Notes under the pieces: model-generated
Told to the model about the DNA's origin: nothing
The model's database searches: none
Seen by the model: only the letters and a program-made list of their open reading frames with translations
Shown: one piece after another, positions 1 through 8,596 of the stretch
How the letters are laid out: each line of letters begins with the position of its first letter
Numbering within the stretch: the first letter of the stretch is position 1
Assembly (NCBI GenBank): GCA_024234265.1
Contig: JACKOM010000014.1
Coordinates: 9,340-73,339, forward strand
Source: Oceanospirillaceae bacterium
Lineage (GTDB): Bacteria; Pseudomonadota; Gammaproteobacteria; Pseudomonadales; Oceanobacteraceae
Direction of reading: 5' to 3'
DNA length: 64,000 bases
Program-made: the position numbers and the translations under genes

Positions 1-905
1 AGGTGTAGTGCACGGGCTGAAAACTTTGCATGTAATAATTCAAAATTAAAGGTGAGGTGTAATTCGTCCTGTTGACCACAAAAACTCGCTGCGGTGGCGC
101 AGGTTTCGTATTTGTCGTACATGATTTCACCAACGGACAGAATATCACCCCTATTATCAAGGTGGCGGCGCATGCGCTGCAAAAATAAATGGGTTTCGTT
201 TTGGTTTCTGTCATGGCGATGTTGCTGCCATTCATAGGGGCGGCCAATTCCCCCAAAGCGCAGGGGGTTATTGCGCAGAGTGGGGTCTTTAAAAAGCAGG
301 TTGATCACATCAAAACGAAAACCATTCACACCTTTGGCAAGCCAGAAATCCAATATTTGCAGGGCTGCTTTTTCAACCTCAGGGTTGCGCCAGTTTAAAT
401 CCGGTTGTGCTGGTAAAAAGGAATGTAAATAAAATGCCTGGCGTTTATGGTGCCAGCGCCAGGCGCTGCCGCCAAAAGCTGAGCGCCAGTTGTTGGGGGT
501 TTTATGACGCGTATTTTTCGGCTCTCGCCAGATATAAAAATCCCGGTAATGCGGGTCATTTTCCAGGGCTGCTTTAAACCAGGGGTGTTGGTGGGAGGTA
601 TGGTTAAACACCATATCCATCACAATTTTCATGCCCCTTTTGTGGGCCTGTGTTATCAGCGCCTGCATGTCGGCCATATCGCCAAAGGCAGGGTCTATGC
701 CGCAATAATCACTGACGTCATACCCAAAGTCGCGCATCGGACTTGGGTAAACCGGGTTTAACCACAGGGCATCTACCCCCAGACGTTGCAGATAATCCAG
801 CTTTTGAATAATGCCGCGTAAATCCCCTATGCCATCACCGTTGGCATCATAAAAACTGCGCGGATAAATTTGATAAATGACGGCGGACTGCCACCAGGGG
901 GTCAT
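1..905 (-). CDS. GH13 family alpha-glucosidase (oligo-1,6-glucosidase type), 3' end cut by window edge
   Basis: Hydrolyses alpha-1,4/1,6-glucosidic bonds of short malto- or isomalto-oligosaccharides. Reading the minus strand from the ATG at 905 gives 301 residues with no stop before the window edge. It opens with WWQSAVIYQIYPRSF and the loop DANGDGIGDL, the usual calcium-loop start of oligo-glucosidases. Conserved region I (DMVFNHT, about residues 97-103), region II with the nucleophile (GFRFDV, Asp199) and region III with the acid/base (VGEI, Glu260) are all present. The C-terminal beta domain lies outside the window. No secretion signal is visible, so a cytoplasmic enzyme is likely. Exact substrate (maltose, isomaltose, sucrose, trehalose) cannot be decided from the sequence. 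Confidence 0.9.
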   Translation of the reverse strand, partial: MTPWWQSAVIYQIYPRSFYDANGDGIGDLRGIIQKLDYLQRLGVDALWLNPVYPSPMRDFGYDVSDYCGIDPAFGDMADMQALITQAHKRGMKIVMDMVFNHTSHQHPWFKAALENDPHYRDFYIWREPKNTRHKTPNNWRSAFGGSAWRWHHKRQAFYLHSFLPAQPDLNWRNPEVEKAALQILDFWLAKGVNGFRFDVINLLFKDPTLRNNPLRFGGIGRPYEWQQHRHDRNQNETHLFLQRMRRHLDNRGDILSVGEIMYDKYETCATAASFCGQQDELHLTFNFELLHAKFSARALH

Positions 906-948
906 AATGGGTTTCTCTGTGCTGGAACTGCTTAATCTGACAGGCTAG

Positions 949-1210
949 GGCCTGTTAACACTCATTGAACAGGCCTGTTATCGGATAAAAATTTCTTGAG
1001 CAAGGCGCTGAGAACGAAGCCTAACGGGTTAAGCAAGCGAACAGCAACGTAGAACAAGGAATTTTTAGCCATAACCCTGCGGGCTGAGCGCCCATTTTCC
1101 CCATAACTGTGTCGTTTGGCATTCATTTAACCCGTTATATTTCATGCCTCTCTCCTTATTCTGAGAAAAACGGGCGCTCAGCAGGTACTTTCAATTAGTG
1201 CTAACAGGCC
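949..1210. mobile_element. MITE family 1, copy 1 (262 bp, CTAG flanks)
   Basis: Non-coding element with terminal inverted repeats GGCCTGTTAACACT (949-962) and AGTGCTAACAGGCC (1197-1210). It is flanked on both sides by CTAG (945-948 and 1211-1214), which looks like a target duplication of the IS5 superfamily type. A second, longer copy lies at 38045-38371 in the opposite orientation and shares internal blocks such as ACCATAACCCTGCGGGCTGA. There is no transposase, so it would have to be moved in trans. It fills the gap between the glucosidase and dgt and reaches to within 45 bases of the preferred dgt start. Confidence 0.75.
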
Positions 1211-1254
1211 CTAGCATGTATATCAATTATGAATTCCCGGTGACAGAGTTATTT

Positions 1255-2574
1255 ATGCAGTGGCAAAGTTTGTTATGCCCCCAGCGTTGCGGTGGTGATG
1301 GACATTTTGATAACGACGCGGGGCGCACCCCTTTCCATAAAGATCAGGACAGGGTGATTTTCTCAAGCGCTTTCCGGCGCCTGGACCGCAAAACCCAGGT
1401 GCATCCATTAAGTGAAAATGACCATATCCACACCCGTTTAACCCATTCGCTTGAAGCCAGTTGTGTGGGGCGCAGCCTGGGTGCGCGGGTCGGGGAATTA
1501 CTCGGTGCGGAATTACCCGCCGGTGTCAGCCCTGCGGATATGGGCGCAATAGTGCAGGCCGCGTGTCTGGCCCATGATATTGGTAATCCACCCTTTGGCC
1601 ATACCGGCGAAGATGCAATCCGCCAATGGTTTCGCGACAGTAAAAATCAGCATTTTCTGCAGGGGCTAAACCCCCGTGAACAGGAAGATTTAAAATGTTT
1701 TGAGGGTAATGCCCAGGGCCTGCGCGTATTAACCCAGCTTGAATACCACAGGTTTGATGGTGGCATGCGTCTAACCTATGCAACCCTGGGGGCTTTTTTA
1801 AAATATCCCTGGACCAGTGCCGATGCCAAAACCCCGAAAGGTGAAAAATTCGGCGCCAATCAAACTGAATTAAATATCCTGCGTGATATTGCTCAGCACG
1901 TGGGTTTGCATCAAATCAGTGAGAATAAATATTGCCGCCACCCGCTGGTATATCTGGTTGAGGCCGCTGACGATATTTGTTACGCCATCATAGATCTGGA
2001 AGATGGCATCGAAATGAATTTAATCCGTTATGAAGAGCTGGAAAGCCTGCTGTTAAATCTGATCGGTGATGATGTGCCCGCTGCTTACGGGGAAATGGGT
2101 GACAGTGAACCCGCGCGCCGACGTTTAGCTATGTTACGTGGCCGTGCCATGGATGTACTGGTCAATGCGGTGAGTCAGGCATTTTTTGCGCAGCGCGAAA
2201 AATTACTCGCAGGCACCCTGGAAAAAGATTTATTCCACTATTGTGCGCCTAATATCAGTGAAGCAATTGAAACCGCCAAACAACTTGCGCGGCGCAAAAT
2301 TTTTAATAATCCCAGCAAAGCCATGATTGAAATTGGTGCTTACACCACCCTTGGCAGCTTGCTGGATGCATTTTTAACCGCAGCATCTGAAGCTGTGCGT
2401 GGTGAAGTGAGTTTCCGCAGCCAGCGCATACTGGATTTAATTGGCCGCCACGCACCACAACCCGGCTGGGATTTATACCACGCCTATATGCGGGTGATTG
2501 ATTATATTGCCGGTATGACAGACGACTATGCGGTGGATATGGCCCAGGCGATCCGTGGTTTGCGCCGTTCTTAA
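1255..2574 (+). CDS. Deoxyguanosinetriphosphate triphosphohydrolase-like protein (dGTPase)
   Basis: Cleaves dNTPs, classically dGTP, to the nucleoside and tripolyphosphate, trimming dNTP pools. The 439-residue product shows the HD-domain metal site: RLTHSLE (His64) and CLAHDIGNPPFGH (His107-Asp108), with the typical N-terminal block MQWQSLL followed by RTPFHKDQDR. The start at 1255 is preferred because the family normally begins at this MxWQ(S/T)LL motif. ATG 1216 and GTG 1198 are in frame upstream but lie next to or inside the MITE terminal repeat, and no start has a strong ribosome binding site. The gene ends in a 4-base convergent overlap with the downstream hydrolase gene. Confidence 0.88.
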   Translation: MQWQSLLCPQRCGGDGHFDNDAGRTPFHKDQDRVIFSSAFRRLDRKTQVHPLSENDHIHTRLTHSLEASCVGRSLGARVGELLGAELPAGVSPADMGAIVQAACLAHDIGNPPFGHTGEDAIRQWFRDSKNQHFLQGLNPREQEDLKCFEGNAQGLRVLTQLEYHRFDGGMRLTYATLGAFLKYPWTSADAKTPKGEKFGANQTELNILRDIAQHVGLHQISENKYCRHPLVYLVEAADDICYAIIDLEDGIEMNLIRYEELESLLLNLIGDDVPAAYGEMGDSEPARRRLAMLRGRAMDVLVNAVSQAFFAQREKLLAGTLEKDLFHYCAPNISEAIETAKQLARRKIFNNPSKAMIEIGAYTTLGSLLDAFLTAASEAVRGEVSFRSQRILDLIGRHAPQPGWDLYHAYMRVIDYIAGMTDDYAVDMAQAIRGLRRS

Positions 2575-3545
2575 AACGCGCCGATATTCTCTGTTTTAAG
2601 TTGCCGTGCGAGTTTCGCCAGATATTTTCTGGCGACTTTACGCACATGTTTTTCTTCGGCTTTTTTCACATGTTTGCTGATTAATTTAACCAGCTGCGGC
2701 ACCACCTGGGGCGGCAGGTTGTGGCCCATGCCGGGCACCACTTCCAGTTTGGCTTTATGTAAATAACGCGCGGTGTGAATACCCGCGTGCAATGGAATTA
2801 ACGGGTCTGCACTGCCGTGTATCACAAGACTCGGCACTTTAATTTTATGTAATAAATCCTCGCGCCCTTCACTGGCGGTAATCGCGGCGAGTTGCCTTAC
2901 TATGCCCTGGGGATGATATGCACGGCTCAGGTTGTGGCGGATGGTGTCGTGCAGCACATGTTCATCCAGCGGATAATCCGGGCTGCCAATCAGTTTGTTT
3001 AATTTCACGGTATAACGTACTGCCGCATCGAGGTTATCCGCCGGCGGGCGTTTTTTACTCAGGTGCCAGAGAATCCGGAAATCCCGCAGGGCAGGGCGGG
3101 TAATGCCGGCGCTGCTCATGATGGAGGTCAGGCTGATAACCCGTTTTTTAAATTGCAATGCAAGTATCTGCGCTATCATGCCGCCCATGCTGGCCCCGAC
3201 AATATGGGCCTTGCGGATATGCAGGGCATCCATCAAGTCGATCACATCCTGCGCCATATCCTGCAGTTTGTAGGGCGGTTTTAAGGGCAAACGTAATTGC
3301 TTGCGCACTAACATTGCCACCAGGCTGGGTTTACCGTGTTCATCTAACTTGCTGGATAAACCTGTATCACGATTATCCAGACGAATAACGCGGAACCCTT
3401 GCGCACATAAAGACTCTACCAGTGCCGCCGGCCACACAGTGAGTTGCGCTCCCAACCCCATGATCAGAATTAACACCGGGCCATGGGCCGGGCCGTTATC
3501 TTCGTAATAGAGGGTGATGCCATTGGGGGTTAACAGGTGGGCCAC
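2571..3545 (-). CDS. Alpha/beta fold hydrolase
   Basis: Serine hydrolase of the alpha/beta fold, substrate unknown. It has the oxyanion segment ILIMGLGAQ, the nucleophile elbow VGASMGG (GxSxG), the acid in HGSADPLIP and the catalytic histidine in GMGHNLPP, in the usual order. The C-terminal 35 residues are rich in Lys and Arg, beyond the normal end of the fold. The open frame extends to 3677, but the GTG at 3545 is preceded by AAGGAAC and begins VAHLLTPNGITLYYEDNG, the usual start of these proteins, so the upstream 44 residues were dropped. The gene is divergent from lepB, sharing about 150 bp of upstream DNA. A poly-ester or lipid esterase role is possible but not shown. Confidence 0.8.
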   Translation of the reverse strand: MAHLLTPNGITLYYEDNGPAHGPVLILIMGLGAQLTVWPAALVESLCAQGFRVIRLDNRDTGLSSKLDEHGKPSLVAMLVRKQLRLPLKPPYKLQDMAQDVIDLMDALHIRKAHIVGASMGGMIAQILALQFKKRVISLTSIMSSAGITRPALRDFRILWHLSKKRPPADNLDAAVRYTVKLNKLIGSPDYPLDEHVLHDTIRHNLSRAYHPQGIVRQLAAITASEGREDLLHKIKVPSLVIHGSADPLIPLHAGIHTARYLHKAKLEVVPGMGHNLPPQVVPQLVKLISKHVKKAEEKHVRKVARKYLAKLARQLKTENIGAF

Positions 3546-3694
3546 GGTGTTCCTTGTGGGTGTCAGGATTGTGCAAAGATTATGGCTAAGCAGGGGCGTC
3601 TGGGTGTGAAACTTTTGTGTCAGCGGGGTGAGTTTCTTGTGCAGTGTCGCTAGAATGGCCACCCCGATAATAATCAACGAGTAAAGGGCTTTAA

Positions 3695-4501
3695 ATGGAT
3701 ATCGATTTTCCCCTCATACTGGTCATCGCCGTTTTTGTGACCGGTGCAATTGCCCTTGCGGATAAATTGTATTTTGCCAAGCAGCGCGCCCGCAGTGTGG
3801 CGGCCCTGAAAGCTAACAGTGCTGCGGAAAGTGAAATTCTTGAAGCGGAAAAAGAACCCTGGCTGATTGAAACCGGCAAGGGTTTTTTCCCTGTGCTGGC
3901 GTTGGTGCTGGTACTGCGCTCGTTTCTGGTTGAGCCGTTTCAGATTCCTTCCGGTTCCATGGAGCCAACCCTGATCAAGGGTGACTTTATTCTGGTCAAT
4001 AAATTTGCCTACGGTCTGCGTCTGCCGGTGCTGGGCACTAAGGTGATCCCCATTTCCGACCCTAAACGGGGCGATGTCATGGTGTTTATTCCGCCCCATG
4101 ATCCGCGTTATTTCATTAAACGTGTAATCGGCCTGCCCGGTGATCATCTCAAATATGAAAACAAACAACTTTATGTGAACGGTGAAAAAGTACCGATGGA
4201 GCTGGTGGGGGCTTTCCCGGAAAACGCACCGCGTTTGCTGGTCTACGATGAGGCCCTGCCGGGCGGTAAACATCACCCTGTGCAGATTTACCGTGGTGAG
4301 CCTTCCCGCGGTGACAATGAGTGGGTAGTACCGGAAGGGCACTATTTCATGCTGGGTGATAACCGTGATAACAGCGGTGACTCACGCTTTTGGGGTTTTG
4401 TGCCGGATAAAAATATCGTAGGTAAAGCGTTTGCGGTATGGATGCACATTGACTCTATGCCCTCTGTGCCGACCTTCTCGCGCAATAAAATGATCGACTA
4501 A
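3695..4501 (+). CDS. lepB: Signal peptidase I
   Basis: Membrane-bound serine protease that removes signal peptides from exported proteins on the periplasmic face. The 268-residue protein has an N-terminal membrane segment (about residues 5-22), a second hydrophobic segment (about 63-78) and the catalytic domain: box B IPSGSMEPTL with nucleophile Ser88, box D around YFIKRVIGLPGD with general base Lys142, and box E GDNRDNSGDSR near the C terminus. In many gammaproteobacteria lepB sits between lepA and rnc; here it stands alone, divergent from an alpha/beta hydrolase, which is unusual for the group but not for the enzyme. Confidence 0.95.
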   Translation: MDIDFPLILVIAVFVTGAIALADKLYFAKQRARSVAALKANSAAESEILEAEKEPWLIETGKGFFPVLALVLVLRSFLVEPFQIPSGSMEPTLIKGDFILVNKFAYGLRLPVLGTKVIPISDPKRGDVMVFIPPHDPRYFIKRVIGLPGDHLKYENKQLYVNGEKVPMELVGAFPENAPRLLVYDEALPGGKHHPVQIYRGEPSRGDNEWVVPEGHYFMLGDNRDNSGDSRFWGFVPDKNIVGKAFAVWMHIDSMPSVPTFSRNKMID

Positions 4502-4539
4502 GGCTATACTTAGGGCCATAAGCTTTCAGGGAGATGCTT

Positions 4540-4653
4540 ATGGCCCGCAAAACCTGCCAGCGCTGTGAACAAACCCGGCGCGTCCTGTTTATCTTCACTG
4601 TACCTGTCATTGTTACCATTCTTGCCCTGGCAAAAGTCTACGGGCTTTTCTGA
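4540..4653 (+). CDS. Small single-pass membrane protein, 37 aa
   Basis: A short frame begins at ATG 4540 after CAGGGAGATGCTT, a good ribosome binding site. The product starts MARKTCQRCEQTRRV, with a CxxC pair that could bind metal or form a disulfide, and continues into one hydrophobic stretch of about 20 residues (about 17-36) ending VYGLF. It lies between lepB and the glutaredoxin-like gene on the same strand. I do not recognise the family. The clean ribosome binding site and the cysteine-plus-membrane layout favour a real gene, but 37 codons could arise by chance. Confidence 0.5.
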   Translation: MARKTCQRCEQTRRVLFIFTVPVIVTILALAKVYGLF

Positions 4654-4735
4654 CGCTTTTTCCTGCATTTTTTGATTGAACTTAGGCGGCACCTCACTAC
4701 AATACGCGACTTCCTGTAGCAGTCCCGTGTGCCTT

Positions 4736-5134
4736 ATGCCTTGGTTGAAACGTTCTATTGGTCAGGTTGTGTGTCAGTTGTCGCGCATATTATTGCCGCG
4801 CCAGATCAAACGCGATAAAACCCTGCAGGGCCAGATAGACAAAGACGCCGCCGGCATCACCTTCTACGACACCAGCGCATCCATTGAATGCTGTATCATC
4901 CGCCGTGTAATCCATAAACTGAATATTGCCGTGCAGGTCCGAGATGTGGGGCGCCACTACCATTATTGTGTAGAGGTGCTGGAGGGGGGCCAAGGCCGCT
5001 TACCCTGTATACGCATTGAAACTCCCCGCGAAGAAGCGCAATGGATTTATGGCCGTCAGGCGGTGCAAGCCTACCTCGAAGAGCGCTTCAGTGGCCGCAG
5101 TACCTTCAACCTCCCGCAAATCGCCACCGAATAA
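4736..5134 (+). CDS. Glutaredoxin-fold protein with altered active site (SxxC)
   Basis: The C-terminal half (about residues 48-125) matches the glutaredoxin / GST N-terminal fold: ITFYDTSASIECCIIRRVIHKLN, then VQVRDV, then a GRLPCIRIE segment with the cis-Pro loop, then AQWIYGRQAVQAYLEERF. Proteins of this group have about 40 basic, hydrophobic residues before the fold, as here. At the active site the usual CPxC is SIEC: the first, nucleophilic cysteine is Ser and only the second remains, next to another Cys. It therefore probably binds glutathione or has a structural role instead of acting as a dithiol reductase. The start at ATG 4736 is the most likely; the frame is open to 4676. Confidence 0.65.
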   Translation: MPWLKRSIGQVVCQLSRILLPRQIKRDKTLQGQIDKDAAGITFYDTSASIECCIIRRVIHKLNIAVQVRDVGRHYHYCVEVLEGGQGRLPCIRIETPREEAQWIYGRQAVQAYLEERFSGRSTFNLPQIATE

Positions 5135-5221
5135 ATCTTTTAACTGCATCACATTTTTCTTGCCCTGAGTTCTGTTTGGGTAATACCCTAATGGCCTTTT
5201 TTGCCACCCATGGGTTTTTAG

Positions 5222-5484
5222 GGAAACTCTGAATAACTCGGTGCCCGCGTCGGCTTTGCGAAATAAATCAGATCAAGGCGCAGTTTTGCAGGCATAACGT
5301 GTTACGTCAAAAAGCTGCAACACAGATGTGGTTTGTTTCGCAAAGCCCCTTCGGGCGCAGGCTGTCAGTCGATCCGGCTGTGTTGGCGATTTTGTAAAGG
5401 ACCCGTCATTTACTTCAATCGCCGCCTTGCCAATCTCAACAGGCAGCACATGCGCGACGCCGTGCAGAGTTATTCAGAGGTTCC
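5222..5484. mobile_element. MITE family 2, copy A (263 bp)
   Basis: One of three 263-bp copies in the same orientation (others at 26995 and 37152). Terminal inverted repeats are GGAACCTCTGAATAACTC-like at the left (here GGAAACTCT...) and its complement at the right. Flanks are TTAG (5218-5221) and CTAG (5485-5488), fitting the YTAR target of IS5-type elements. No reading frame long enough for a transposase exists. It occupies most of the 5135-5546 gap before the TonB receptor gene; I see nothing else in that gap. Confidence 0.8.
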
Positions 5485-5546
5485 CTAGACATACGCTGTG
5501 CGGCTGACTAGCGTGAAATGGGTAGTTGTTGGTAAAGGCTGAGTGT

Positions 5547-7685
5547 ATGCAGGGTTTCACTAAATTATTGTTAATCGCTTCATTATCGCTGGTGACCCCT
5601 TTTACCCAGGCTGAAGATGACTGGGAACAGGGTTGGAATGACGATATGGGGGAAATCCCCGTGGTTCTCACCGCCACCCGTATGCGTCAGTCCCAGCTGG
5701 ACACCCCCGCATCGGTGACCATTATTGATGCCGATACCATTGAGCGTATGGGATTCCGTGATATTGAAGATGTGTTCCGTCTGGTGCCCGGCATGCTGGT
5801 CGGCAACGATGGCACCCACGGTGGCAAACAAACCACAGTGACCTACCACGGCACCCAGGGCGCCGAGCACCGCCGTTTGCAGGTGCTGATTGATGGCCGT
5901 TCCGTTTATAAACCTGCGTTACCGAGTGTGCCGCGGGTTTCCTGGACGGATATTCCCCTCGCTATTGAAGATGTGCAGCGTATTGAAGTGATTCGCGGCC
6001 CTAACTCAGCGGCCTACGGGGCTAACTCTTTTATGGGTGTGATTAACATCATCACCAAACGCCCGGAAGATGTGGAAGGCACCCGCGCGAAAGTCACCAA
6101 CGGCTCCAACGGCATCCATGATTATTATGTGGGTAATGCCGGTAAATTAGCTGACACGTCATTTCGCCTGAGCATATCCGGCATGGCCGATAAAGGCTTT
6201 GACGAATTGGAAGATAAAAACGGTGATCGTTCTTCCAACCGCGATAGCCGCAACCTTGACCGGTTTATCCTGCGCACCAGCACCGACCTCGGCAGCAGTA
6301 TGAATCTGGAAATGCAGGCCGGTTACAAAACCGGTATTAACCAGCAGCGTGATACTGATGACAAAATTGATTATCAGAGCCCCCAGGACACTGAAACCAA
6401 CGATGGTTTCCTGTGGACCCGCCTGCATACTGAATTCAGCAGTGAACATTCCAGCCAGTTCCAGCTGTATTACCAGGATACCCAGCGCACCCAGGAATTT
6501 AGGGTCTGTATTGGCAATTATTTATTGGGCGGCAATGGTGGTTTGTTTGGCTTATCTAATGCAGATTATTGTGCTGATACCAACCTCAACGGTGAAGAAA
6601 AACGTGCCGATCTTGAATACCAGGATAACTACACCTGGAATGAAGTGCTGCGCACAGTGGCGGGCTTTAGGTTGCGCCGCGAGCAGATAGAATCGGAAAC
6701 CTACATTGATGGTATACGTGAAAACGATACCCGCAGTTTATTTGCCAACGCCGAAGTGAAACTGCATGAAGCTGTGACATTAAACCTCGGCGCGAGCTGG
6801 GAAGATGATGAAGCGGCCGATCCCTTCCTTGCCAAACGCGCAGCCCTTAACCTGCATATCAGCAGCCATCAGGTGCTGCGCTTTATTTACAGCGAAGCGG
6901 TGCGCTCACCCAATATTTATGAAGAACATGGCCAGCAAATTTATCATCTGACCAATGCCTCTCGATCAGCAAATTGGGATGCTACCATTCCAAGCCTTGT
7001 GGATGTTCCATTATTAGAAGCTGAGACCGCCGCTGCTTATACCGCTGATAGCCAGATTGTGGTGGCAACAGCTCCCTGGAACCTGAATCTGGATAACGAA
7101 AAAATCCGCTCCAATGAAATCAGTTATTTTGGCATGTTCGATGATGGCCGCTGGCAGCTTGATGCCAAGCTTTACCGCGATGAAATGTACGATTTAATTT
7201 CTGAGCCCCTGGGGGGGGGGGACCCCCTCACCAACGATACGTCGTTTGATATCGGCGGTTTTGAAACCCAGATCAAATGGATGCCGGGGGCAAATGATGA
7301 GTCCATGCTCAACTATGCCTACACCAATCTGATGGATGAAAAAAATGCCCCGGATCTGCAGGCATCGGATAACAAAAATACTGTGGACCTGGAAATTCGC
7401 ATGTTTGCCATGCATACCGCCTCCCTGGCCTGGATGCATCGCCTCAGTGCCGGGGCAAATACATCCCTGGCGTATTATTACGTAGACCGCTGGAACAATA
7501 ACTACAACTACACCTACAAAAGGCTGGATTTAGGTGCGGCTTTTCTTGTTCCTGTGAACCCTGATATGGATTTAAGGCTTGCCCTGAACATACAATACCG
7601 TCTGGATGATGATCCGCTGCTGTGGCGCGACAATTATTACAACGATAAATATAAATACTACGCGTCAGCTGAGCTCAAGTTTTAG
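5547..7685 (+). CDS. TonB-dependent outer membrane receptor with internal poly-G tract
   Basis: Outer membrane beta-barrel receptor that imports a ligand using TonB energy. From ATG 5547 the product is 712 residues with a signal peptide (MQGFTKLLLIASLSLVTPFTQA), an N-terminal plug domain (PVVLTATRMRQSQLDTPASV, then IERMGFRDIEDVFRLVPGM, then RIEVIRGPNSAAYGANSFMGVINIIT) and a barrel ending in Phe (ASAELKF), as expected for BAM-inserted proteins. It is followed after 8 bases by a periplasmic binding protein and a hybrid kinase, so the three may form one sensing or uptake unit. An unbroken run of 11 G (7211-7221) lies within the coding frame (residues LGGGDP); slippage there would truncate the protein. 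The ligand is unknown. Confidence 0.85.
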   Translation: MQGFTKLLLIASLSLVTPFTQAEDDWEQGWNDDMGEIPVVLTATRMRQSQLDTPASVTIIDADTIERMGFRDIEDVFRLVPGMLVGNDGTHGGKQTTVTYHGTQGAEHRRLQVLIDGRSVYKPALPSVPRVSWTDIPLAIEDVQRIEVIRGPNSAAYGANSFMGVINIITKRPEDVEGTRAKVTNGSNGIHDYYVGNAGKLADTSFRLSISGMADKGFDELEDKNGDRSSNRDSRNLDRFILRTSTDLGSSMNLEMQAGYKTGINQQRDTDDKIDYQSPQDTETNDGFLWTRLHTEFSSEHSSQFQLYYQDTQRTQEFRVCIGNYLLGGNGGLFGLSNADYCADTNLNGEEKRADLEYQDNYTWNEVLRTVAGFRLRREQIESETYIDGIRENDTRSLFANAEVKLHEAVTLNLGASWEDDEAADPFLAKRAALNLHISSHQVLRFIYSEAVRSPNIYEEHGQQIYHLTNASRSANWDATIPSLVDVPLLEAETAAAYTADSQIVVATAPWNLNLDNEKIRSNEISYFGMFDDGRWQLDAKLYRDEMYDLISEPLGGGDPLTNDTSFDIGGFETQIKWMPGANDESMLNYAYTNLMDEKNAPDLQASDNKNTVDLEIRMFAMHTASLAWMHRLSAGANTSLAYYYVDRWNNNYNYTYKRLDLGAAFLVPVNPDMDLRLALNIQYRLDDDPLLWRDNYYNDKYKYYASAELKF

Positions 7686-7693
7686 GAATCTTA

Positions 7694-8596
7694 ATGGAAT
7701 TGGTGAGAGGCAAGGACAGCTTCACAATGCTTCGCGGGTGGCTTATAGCCATCTTGCTGTGTTGCTCTGGCCAGGCATATGCTGCCAGCGTCGCTTTGCT
7801 GGTGGATGATGCCAGTGAAAAGGCCCAGCGTTTTAAAGAACATCTTGATATTGCCTTACCCAGTGACAATGTTCGCCTGGTGACACCTGAACAGGTTACT
7901 TCCCAGTCCGCTGACTTTTGGGTAAGCACCAGTGCTGCCAGCCTTGAAAGTGCGTTAGCGGCGAAAAAAAATGGCCGCATCCTTGCGCTTTTTATCAGCG
8001 ATAACGAAGCGCAGGGCCTGCGCAATAAATACCCCGGCCAATTTTTTACCCTGTTGAGTAATTCACCCACTATTGTGCGGCAAATGGCCCTGATTAAATC
8101 CATGTCGCCCCATGTTGAACGTATCGGTTTGTTTTACAGCCGCGCCCAGAAAAAACAGGCGGAAGATGCTGCGAATATCGCTAAAACCTTTGGTTTTGAT
8201 CTGATGACTGCACAGATTGATGACCCCCTAGAGTGGGACCGCAACGCCCTGAATGTGCTGAAACAGGCGGATATTATTTTGGGGATTGATGACCCTGAGC
8301 TGTATAACCCTGTGACCATCCGCGGCATTTTAATGCGTCTTTACCGCTCAAACCGCGCCTTGGTGGGGCCGGATAAAGCTTTTGTTAAAGCGGGGGCTGT
8401 TGCCTCTGTGTATTCGGGTGTGTCTGACACCCTTAAAGCCGCAGCGGGCATTATTCGTGATAACGGTGCTTGGCCTGCGATTTATTTAAACCCCTATTAT
8501 CAGATTACCACCAACGAGCAGGTTGCCCGTTCCCTGCATATCAGTCTGGAAGACGAGAACACCTTAAAAAAAAAGGTTGAAGGGGCGGGTTACTGA
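7694..8596 (+). CDS. Periplasmic ABC-type substrate-binding-like protein
   Basis: Exported binding protein of the type I periplasmic fold, similar in outline to ABC transporter substrate-binding proteins of the ABC_sub_bind (COG2984-like) group. A signal peptide MLRGWLIAILLCCSGQAYA begins at ATG 7727; the frame is open from ATG 7694, which has AGGA six bases upstream, so the start is uncertain by 11 codons. The segments VALLVDDASEKAQRFKEHL, then PTIVRQMALIKSMSPHVERIGLFYSRA, then ADIILGIDDPELYNP fit the alternating Rossmann-like lobes. No permease or ATPase is adjacent. Its stop overlaps the kinase start by one base, so it probably feeds ligand information to that kinase instead of serving transport. 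Confidence 0.65.
   Translation: MELVRGKDSFTMLRGWLIAILLCCSGQAYAASVALLVDDASEKAQRFKEHLDIALPSDNVRLVTPEQVTSQSADFWVSTSAASLESALAAKKNGRILALFISDNEAQGLRNKYPGQFFTLLSNSPTIVRQMALIKSMSPHVERIGLFYSRAQKKQAEDAANIAKTFGFDLMTAQIDDPLEWDRNALNVLKQADIILGIDDPELYNPVTIRGILMRLYRSNRALVGPDKAFVKAGAVASVYSGVSDTLKAAAGIIRDNGAWPAIYLNPYYQITTNEQVARSLHISLEDENTLKKKVEGAGY

Noticed and set aside
3674..4342. 222-aa open frame antisense to lepB
   Set aside because: It lies wholly within lepB, has no ribosome binding site and a composition typical of a shadow frame.
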